Source: Periplaneta americana (taxonomy: Eukaryota > Arthropoda > Insecta > Blattodea > Blattidae). From it: a DNA stretch of 64,000 nt. The notes under the pieces were generated by a model that worked only from the letters and a program-made list of their open reading frames with translations, was not told the DNA's origin and made no database searches. The stretch spans positions 27,938,891-28,002,890 of the forward strand of contig NC_091127.1 in NCBI RefSeq assembly GCF_040183065.1, read 5' to 3'. This document shows positions 56,346-64,000 of this stretch, piece after piece (within the stretch, counting starts at the first letter, position 1; each line of letters opens with the position of its first letter). The position numbers and the translations under genes were made by a program.

Positions 56346-56423
56346 ATGATCCTACCCGTCCTACTATGAAGGATTGTTTAATTATCCCTGGCATTGTTCT
56401 AGGGTAGCGATGTAGCAATAAGA

Positions 56424-56429
<6 letters not shown>

Positions 56430-56474
<45 letters not shown>

Positions 56475-56507
56475 CATTATTGCTATTATTATTATTATAA
56501 TTATTGC

Positions 56508-56572
<65 letters not shown>
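56430..56572. repeat. (ATT)n microsatellite
   Basis: About 140 bp of ATT with a few C substitutions. Confidence 0.95.
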
Positions 56573-56575
<3 letters not shown>

Positions 56576-56926
56576 ACTTTTAGTTATGACCTATCAGTCC
56601 ATTCAGTAGCGTTCCCAGAAATTTTCCTTTTTTCAGATACTGCATTGAAAATGTTTCAGCTATTAATTTGAAATAATTTTTCAGTAGGAACTACATCGTT
56701 TACAGCTTATGTGACTCTAATAATACTGGTACCAGCATCACAAAACGTGTCATTAGCATTTATTTATTCATAATTTAATCTTTTAATTTTTTGCTTAATT
56801 TTGATCGACATTTCTGCCTGGTGATGTTGATCCATATAACAATGCCCTTATTTTCTTAATTAAGTCACGATTTATTTGTAATAATATTAATGTACAATTG
56901 TTATAATTAATAACTGTTCCACGTTA

Positions 56927-57650
<724 letters not shown>

Positions 57651-58150
57651 TTATTCGTTCCATAATATTCTTACATTTGCTTTATAGCATAGAATAAAGA
57701 ACATGTCCAATTCTTACGTTTAACATATAAATGCAATACATATAAAATGCAAATATGAAATATGTACAGAATTAATACCTTAATAACAATAATATTTTAT
57801 ACAATGTAATATGTTTACCATTTAATAGTATTAAAATATTTACACAGTACTGTGAAATGTCAAGAATTCATATACAGAATAGAAAGTGTGAGATATTAAG
57901 TAAATTTTTTTTGTTTTACCTTAAATAATGCAGGGTTTTGGCTATGATTCTTAATGTCTTCAGGAAGACTATTGAACATTTTTATCGCCATGTAACGTAC
58001 TTCCCTTTGATAGCATGATAAATTTGATGATGGCGTATGAAAATCATTCTTTCTGCGGGTATTTATACTATGTATGGCTGAGTTAGTTGGAAAATTTTCT
58101 TTATTACATAAGAGGAAATTTATTATAGAGTATATGTATTGATTTGTTAA
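57651..58150 (-). mobile_element. Jockey/CR1-like LINE 3' end
   Basis: Reverse complement matches the 3' portion of 31545-32690 (TTCATATACAGAATAGAAAG, the region for the YQKG...IFNSLP motif, and so on). Its 3' end runs into the ATAG/ACAG repeat, which reads as the LINE's simple-sequence tail. Confidence 0.75.
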
Positions 58151-58629
58151 GGTTGAGAGTTAGATGTTAGCGTTTGATTGTTGATATCTTTTTGGAATGA
58201 ATATGCATGAGTACAGGCTTACTATGGAAACAGAGATGATGATAAAAAATGAACGTAGGATAAACAAACGAACATAAGAGAAAAAAATTGTCGGTTAAAA
58301 ATCTTAGAACACCATGCTATGTACTATCAGTATAATCAGATTCTAGTAGTCCAGTCGACTGTCAACGAACTGGTTGATTGGATGTATGGCGATCCCTTGG
58401 AATTATCACTGCAATTTTGATTAGTTTCTTGAATGAATCTCTGAACTTCTCTATTATTTATAAAAATGCGTATAAACAGTTGATTGTTAGATCGATTACC
58501 TCGCAACATGTCGATATAAAACGATCTGAAACGATAGAAATATTGTGATATGTGCAAGTCATAAAAATTAAGAATTTGAGAGATTGGTTGCCACGTAACG
58601 TCTTCTTCTAAAAACTAGCAGAATTACAT
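58151..58629. other. No gene seen
   Basis: AT-rich sequence between a LINE end and family A copy 5. Confidence 0.5.
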
Positions 58630-58670
58630 ATATTACTACCTCTGATCGAGATTCTGGCTGATAATATGTA

Positions 58671-59113
58671 CACTGGCGTTCAAAGATATCTGACCTACAA
58701 TAATTGTCTGATCGTGTAAGCGAAGTTTCTAACTACGGGATAAGTCAGAACCAAAGACACAACAAATTGACAAACTTTGAAATAGTTCCGCTAGTTCTCA
58801 ATAGGTGACTATTATTGGAACGGGTAAAAAGTATTTGGGAAAATAGTGATGTAGATTAAGTAGGTCCTATAAATTATTCCCATAATTGATAGTATCAACG
58901 GTTTTCTTCTAAACCTAGTGCTTGTTTTACATTCATTAGAGGGGTATGAAATTTTATAATGTTTAATGCGGGTATATTTATGTACTATTGGCGACACTGA
59001 CTGTTATCTTCGTCATCTATTCATGGAAGTAATAACTAAAGAAGCTACACTTACACGAAAAAATTATCGATCACTATCGATTAATAGTGGTCAGAAATCT
59101 TTGAACGCCAGTG
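58671..59113. mobile_element. Tc1/mariner-type MITE (CACTGGCGTTCAAAG ends)
   Basis: 25-bp inverted ends CACTGGCGTTCAAAGATNTC with one mismatch; TA at 58669-58670 and 59114-59115. No transposase frame. Confidence 0.88.
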
Positions 59114-59115
59114 TA

Positions 59116-59503
59116 CAGTAGTGGCAAAAAAACCGGACCGATCATTGTAGCTGATTTCAGAGCCTTGTTCACTCCAGAGCACGACAGACTGGTAACTAAG
59201 ACTTTCGTGGTTCGAATCCTGCCTGGGAAGGAAACTTTTTTTTTGTTCCTTATTCAAATTTATTCCCAATACTTTTCGATTGCTGGTAAAATTCATGTTC
59301 TGGGAATAATAAGTTAATTAAGTAGTAAAATATCGCTGCAATCGAAAAGTATTGGGAATAAATTTGAATAAGAAACAAAAAAATGTTTCCTTCCCAGGCA
59401 GGATTCGAACCACGAAAGTCTTAGTTACCAGTCTATCGTGCTCTGGAGTGAACAAGGCTCTGAAATCAGCTACAAGAGTCGATCCGGTTTTTTGCCACTA
59501 CTG
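59116..59503. mobile_element. Foldback MITE with tRNA-like B box in each arm
   Basis: Ends CAGTAGTGGCAAAAA and inverse, TA at 59114-59115 and 59504-59505, 388 bp, arms about 170 bp. Each arm includes GGTTCGAATCCTGCC, a tRNA B-box match. A one-arm relative is at 16436-16640. The left TA is also the right TA of the neighbouring MITE. Confidence 0.9.
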
Positions 59504-59513
59504 TACATCTATT

Positions 59514-59814
59514 GGCGGCTGGGTAGCTCAGTTGGTAGAGCAGCTGGCTACGGACTGGAAGGTCCGGGGTTCGATCCAAGGTGGTGACAGGATTTTTTCT
59601 CGTTGCCAAACTTTCAGAACGGCCCCGAGGTTCACTCAGCCTCCTACAAAATTGAGTAGCGGGTCTTTCCCGGGGGTAAAAGGCGGTAAGACCGTGGTGC
59701 CGACCACACCACCTCATTCTAGTGCCGAGGTCATGGAAAGCATGGGGCTCTACCTCCATGCCCCCAAGTGCCTTCATGGCATGTTACGGGGATACCTTTA
59801 CCTTTTTTTTTTTT
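59514..59814 (+). mobile_element. tRNA-derived SINE, complete with 14-bp duplication
   Basis: Starts GGCGGCTGGGTAGCTCAGTT; A box TAGCTCAGTTGGTAGAGC and B box GGTTCGATCC. The body has CCGAGGTTCACTCAGCC and ATGGAAAGCATGGGGC, with a T-run at the end. Perfect 14-bp target duplication ACTGTACATCTATT (59500-59513 and 59815-59828). Confidence 0.93.
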
Positions 59815-60029
59815 ACTGTACATCTATTAACAGGCAGGACATATCACGCGATAATATTATGTCACAGGAAGAACAATTGTTTGTATGCATCTGAAGTTTG
59901 AGTAGTGTAATATGTGACTAGTCAGCGATGTATGCAATGGACATATTTCATTATCTTCTGTCTTAGTTGCCTCATGAGCAATGTCTTATTGGTGAGGGTT
60001 CAATCTGTCTTCGGACAGTTGACTAATTA

Positions 60030-61480
60030 CAAGAAATATAACTCGATGTATGACGAAACATACACAATGGAGAATTTGAGAGTTATATTGACCTATGGCA
60101 AAACGTATATAATTGAGAACCTGATAGATCGATTAGCTAGCATTGCCTCGATTTATCTAAAGAAAAACGTTCTGATCTATAATAAGATGTAGGCCTATGC
60201 AATTAAGTATTTGGCAGATTGGTTGCCTCACAATAGGTACGTCGATAACTCACAAGAAAGAGAAACTATCCTTGTAAATGCGATAGGACGTGTAACATTT
60301 AGAATTTGACATATTAGTTGTCTATCAACACTTTGATATCTCCCGGAGATAGAGTGTGATATATAACCTATGCCAAGACAAACACAATCGAGAATCTGAC
60401 AAATCGGCGTCTAGTAATACTTTGATACCTCATGAATGGGAGAGATATCGTGACCTATGACAATAAATACACCATTGAGAATTTGTCTGATCCGTTGTCT
60501 AGTAACATTTCGAAGACCCAGGAAAAAGAGAGAGAAAGAGGGAGATATCGTGACCTATGACAATAAATACACCATTGAGAATTTGTCTGATCCGTTGTCT
60601 AGTAACATTTCGAAGACCCAGGAAAAAGAGAGAGAAAGAGAGAGATAATCTGTTCTATGACAAGACATACACACTCGAGAATCTAACAAACGGCGTTTAG
60701 CAACACTTGACATCTCATGAATGAGAGAGATATCGTGACCTATGACAATAAATACACCATTGAGAATTTGTCTGATCCGTTGTCTAGTAACATTTCGAAG
60801 ACCCAGGAAAAAGAGAGAGAAAGAGGGAGATAATCTGTTCTATGACAAGACATACACACTCGAGAATCTAACAAAACGGCGTTTAGCAACACTTGACATC
60901 TCATGAATGGGAGAGATATCGTGACCTATGACAATAAATACACCATTGAGAATTTGTCTGATCCGTTGTCTAGTAACATTTCGAATACCCAGAAAAAAGA
61001 GAGAGAAAGAGAGAGATAATCTGTTCTATGACAAGACATACACACTCGAGAATCTAACAAAACGGCGTTTAGCAACACTTGACATCTCATGAATGGGAGA
61101 GATATCGTGACCTATGACAATAAATACACCATTGAGAATTTAACTGATTCGTTGTCTAGTAACATTTCGAAGACCCAGGAAAAAGAGAGAGAAAGAGGGA
61201 GATAATCTGTTCTATGACAAGACATACACACTCGAGAATCTAACAAAACGGCGTTTAGCAACACTTGACATCTCATGAATGGGAGAGATATCGTGACCTA
61301 TGACAATAAATACACCATTGAGAATTTGTCTGATCCGTTGTCTAGTAACATTTCAAAGACCCAGGAAAAAGAGAGAGAAAAAGAGATACTCTCTTCTATG
61401 ACAAGACATACACACTCGAGAATTTGACACAGCATCGGTTGCCTAGCAACGCCCGCGCTGACATCTCTCACGAGATACAA
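60030..61480. repeat. Dimeric tandem array (about 186-bp higher-order unit)
   Basis: Two related monomers alternate. A (about 100 bp) has ATCGTGACCTATGACAATAA ... GTTGTCTAGTAAC and a GA-rich end. B (about 86 bp) has TCTGTTCTATGACAAGACAT ... GTTTAGCAAC. A starts near 60442, 60542, 60730, 60916, 61102 and 61289. Diverged single monomers lie at 60030-60440. The final B-type monomer at 61389-61475 contains a perfect X-box. Confidence 0.9.
61438..61450. promoter_or_regulatory. RFX X-box, GTTGCCTAGCAAC
   Basis: Fits GTNRCC-N(1)-RGYAAC exactly. RFX factors bind such sites in promoters of ciliary genes. It lies at the junction between the tandem array and a CpG-rich stretch (AACGCCCGCGCTGAC). Confidence 0.6.
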
Positions 61481-62100
61481 CCTGTTGACGACCGGAACAG
61501 TACCGTGCCGTGGGTGATCTTCGCCTCCGTGTCACACCACATTACGTAATAAAAGAGGGCTCTTTAAAGGGAGAGAGAGAGAGGGTTGTGCCGCGATGGG
61601 GTGGGGGCAATGTTGTGTCTTGTCCGCAAGGTTTTCGTGATGTCTGTCCGCGTGCATCACGAAAAGAGGCAAAGTGCACGGCATGACATGTCACTCACAC
61701 ATGTTTTCATCACGGTCCGGCCTATAAAGAAATGGATTATTACCTAAAACCTCTGTTTGGACATATAGAGAAAAGGAAAGAGAGAGGAGACACACACACA
61801 GAGGAGGGATTGCGGATAGCAATAATTAAGGTCCTTTCAGAAGAGACTATATTATCATTTGACATTGTCCAACATGCGACGTTATCGTGCGGAAACTTCG
61901 TCCCGGGAGTGCGCTCAAACAGGCGGGAATCTGTGTCGGCAGACGGACGAACGGACCTGCTAACAGTAGTGCAGTCTGTGATTGTGTTTCCGAACCCAGT
62001 GCTTCGAGGTGATGACAGTGATAGTGGTGAATCTACGTGTTTTAGTGTTTCATTCAACGATGTTATCAAATACAGAAGATACTCAGCGCTGTTGTGATTG
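61455..62100 (+). other. CpG-rich candidate promoter and first exon
   Basis: Base composition is clearly less AT-rich than its neighbours. CCTATAAAG lies at 61721-61729. An ATG frame runs 61732-62097 (121 aa, MDYYLKPLFGHIEKRKERGD ...), but the other strand is equally open over the same stretch and no motif is recognisable. The ATG is too close to the TATA-like word to be used with it. More likely a 5' UTR or first exon of an unseen gene. Confidence 0.3.
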
Positions 62101-62580
62101 TGGGATGGTATAACAGGCATGAAAATTAATCCGAAGAAATTTATAGTGGTCCTTTTAAGTATTTTTCTGCCTAATGCCTTAAGATAATGCGAGCTAAGAC
62201 CTTCCTACTGTTAACTAGGTGATGTAACTCAAGAATGTGAGGGTAATTTCACTTTATTTAATGACAATTACAAATGGGTTGATATTTATAATTGCTGTGA
62301 TTAGCCTATAGATTGGCTTGCAAAATATAGAAGTTAATTCGAAGACAGTGGTAGTTATTTAAGTACATTTATTTGTAATGCTAGAGGATTTTATCGATTT
62401 TTTCTGTTCATTTAGCAATGTAAAGAAGTATAAGATATAGTTTCGTATTTTGTTACTATATTTTAGTATGCAGCCGATATTAGAAATTAATATTACAGAG
62501 AGATATAGAAAAACTAGAAAATGCTTTTATAAGTAGTAATTTCTTTTAATATTTCAGTTTCCAAGATCTACAAATGAGGC
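62101..62580. other. No gene seen
   Basis: AT-rich sequence after the candidate first exon; no convincing donor was picked. Confidence 0.4.
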
Positions 62581-62584
62581 GTTC

Positions 62585-62800
62585 AGGGCAAAAGTGGTGT
62601 AAGTCAAAATTGGGTAATGAGATTTAAAGTAAAAATTCTGTAAAATACAGCGCAAAGTAGCAATTAATATGGCCTTCTTGCTATACACTGACTAATAATA
62701 GTTTAAATAAATTGAATATTAATTGCTACTTTGCGCTGTATTTTACAGAATGTTTACTTTAAACTTCATTACCCATATCTGACTTACACCACTTCTGCTC
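62585..62800. mobile_element. Foldback MITE with GCAAAAGTGGTGTAAGTC ends
   Basis: Arms of about 85 bp (62585-62670 and 62715-62800) are nearly perfect inverse copies, e.g. CTGTAAAATACAGCGCAAAG. The end core resembles that of the MITE at 12243-12471. Confidence 0.75.
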
Positions 62801-63089
62801 TTAAAGGCTCAAATATTGACAAAGAAAGAAATTTTCTGACATTAATAGTTGTGAAAAGTAAAGATTGCAGTTCTGAAGTTGTTTACAAACAAACAAAAAA
62901 AAAAAAAAAAGAAAACAGTAATAAAGAATTTATTTCGCTTTAAATTAAACTCAACGGTAAATTTACAATAACTTTTATAATATCTAATTTTGTATTCTAA
63001 AATTATTTTTGTCTAATAATTTTTAATTGTAATAATAGAAATGAACATGCATTAATAATAATAATTATAAAACAATTATTATTAGTACT

Positions 63090-63895
63090 ATTATTTTAAT
63101 ATTATTATTTTAAAAGTATTTTAGTCGAAATACAATAATACCTATTTCAGTTTAGATTATCTATACATATATTTTTTCGGACTACATTCAGATGAGAAGT
63201 ACAATAATACCTACTTCAGTTTAGATTTATCTATACACATATTTTTTCGGACTACATTCAGATGAGAAGTACAATAACAGGTACTTCAGTTTAGATTTAT
63301 CTATATATATATTTTTTTGGACTACATTCAGATGAGAAGTACAATAATACCTACTTCAGTTTAGATTTATTTATACATATATTTTTTCGGACTACATTCA
63401 GATGAGAAGTACAATAATACCTACTTCAGTTTAGATTTATCTATACACATATTTTTCGGACTACATTCAGATGAGAAGTACAATAATACCTACTTCAGTT
63501 TAGATTTATCTATACATATATTTTTTCGGACTACATTCAGATGAGAAGTACAATAATACCTACTTCAGTTTAGATCTATCTATACATATATATTTTCGGA
63601 GTACATTCAGATGAGAAGTACAATAATACCTACTTCAGTTTAGATTTATCTATACATATATTTTTTCGGACTACATTCAGATGAGAAGTACAATAATACC
63701 TACTTCAGTTTAGATCTATCTATACATATATATTTTCGGAGTACATTCAGATGAGAAGTACAATAATACCTACTTCAGTTTAGATTTATCTATACATATA
63801 TTTTTTCGGACTACATTCAGATGAGAAGTACAATAATACCTATTTCAGTTTAGATTTATCTATACATATATATTTTCGGACTACATTCAGGTGAG
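63090..63895. repeat. 70-bp satellite, about 11 copies
   Basis: ACTACATTCAGATGAGAAGT recurs every 69-70 bp from 63181 to about 63880. Two variants alternate late in the array (TCGGAGTACATT and TCGGACTACATT). AT-rich, non-coding. Confidence 0.95.
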
Positions 63896-64000
63896 AAGCA
63901 TCTTACGAAATTCTTCACATAATAATATAAAGTTTATAAAATATATGAACTTACTCTACCTTTGTGTCTTATGCCCATGATAAATGAGGTCATTCATTTC

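Larger units (their letters stand above)
58630..60025 (+). repeat. Family A repeat, copy 5, split by three insertions
   Basis: Family A pieces: 58630-58670, 59504-59513 and 59829-60025. Interruptions: MITE 58671-59113, MITE 59116-59503 and SINE 59514-59814 plus its duplication. Removing them gives a sequence collinear with copy 4 (TGTACATCTATTA, CAGGCAG). Confidence 0.8.

Noticed and set aside
59514-59590. Functional tRNA gene
   Set aside because: It is the head of a SINE with a 14-bp target duplication.
61740-62120. 126-residue minus-strand frame opposite the candidate first exon
   Set aside because: Mirror of the + frame in a less AT-rich stretch; nothing recognisable on either strand.
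63090-63895. CRISPR-like array
   Set aside because: The whole 70-bp unit is repeated without unique spacers, and the context is eukaryotic.

Overview
The window looks like nuclear DNA of an arthropod, most probably a hemimetabolous insect of the cockroach/termite type. It is AT-rich. Its genes are split by kilobase introns with GT-AG borders, and much of the rest is LINEs, tRNA-derived SINEs, Tc1/mariner, pogo/Tigger and hAT elements, foldback MITEs and tandem arrays. The order-level guess rests on the style of the repeats (LINE copies ending in TAAG runs, tRNA-headed SINEs) and is inference. Nothing prokaryotic or viral was recognised.

Host genes. (1) The 3' part of a cytosolic acetyl-CoA acetyltransferase gene (ACAT2 type) lies on + at 1670-9414: four exons with consistent phases and a stop; the 5' exons lie before the window. 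(2) A Lys-rich terminal exon of an unrecognised gene lies on - at 20904-21101. (3) An intronless HAD-family 5'-nucleotidase-like gene (NT5DC1 type) lies on - at 33706-35244. (4) The U7 snRNP protein gene LSM10 lies on -: exons 43829-43968 and 43042-43159 are clear, and a possible last exon is at 40260-40439. (5) A speculative gene on + starts at 46741 and may continue at 52687-52735. (6) A candidate promoter/first exon with a perfect RFX X-box lies around 61438-62100.

Layout. 1-10 kb: ACAT2 exons, whose introns carry a SINE, a Tc1-like remnant, a palindromic SINE and a LINE fragment. 10-18.3 kb: two opposed mariner copies (10340-11357, 16961-18291), a Tigger copy and several MITEs. 18.3-26.4 kb: mostly gene-free, with RTE and other LINE pieces and a 93-bp tandem array. 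27-33 kb: a foldback element with an internal duplication, a second Tigger copy with a nested SINE, and a LINE reverse-transcriptase fragment. 33-44 kb: NT5DC1, a fully bounded hAT element just upstream of it, RNase H LINE copies, a large palindromic SINE, and LSM10. 44-58 kb: LINE and SINE clusters, then a 724-bp GATA microsatellite. 58-64 kb: a nested stack of transposons, a dimeric tandem array ending at the X-box, and a 70-bp satellite.

The host genes do not form a pathway; they are neighbours in a repeat-rich region. The strongest unexplained signals are: palindromic (inverted-dimer) SINE units bounded by single target-site duplications at two loci; a repeat family (called family A here) repeatedly used as an insertion target, with a readable insertion order; a marked excess of the palindrome TAGGCCTA, including inside a LINE coding region; and a tandem array whose last monomer carries a perfect X-box. 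Coordinates of transposon ends come from reading terminal repeats and target duplications by eye. Many long open frames here start with TTG or GTG and were not taken as genes.
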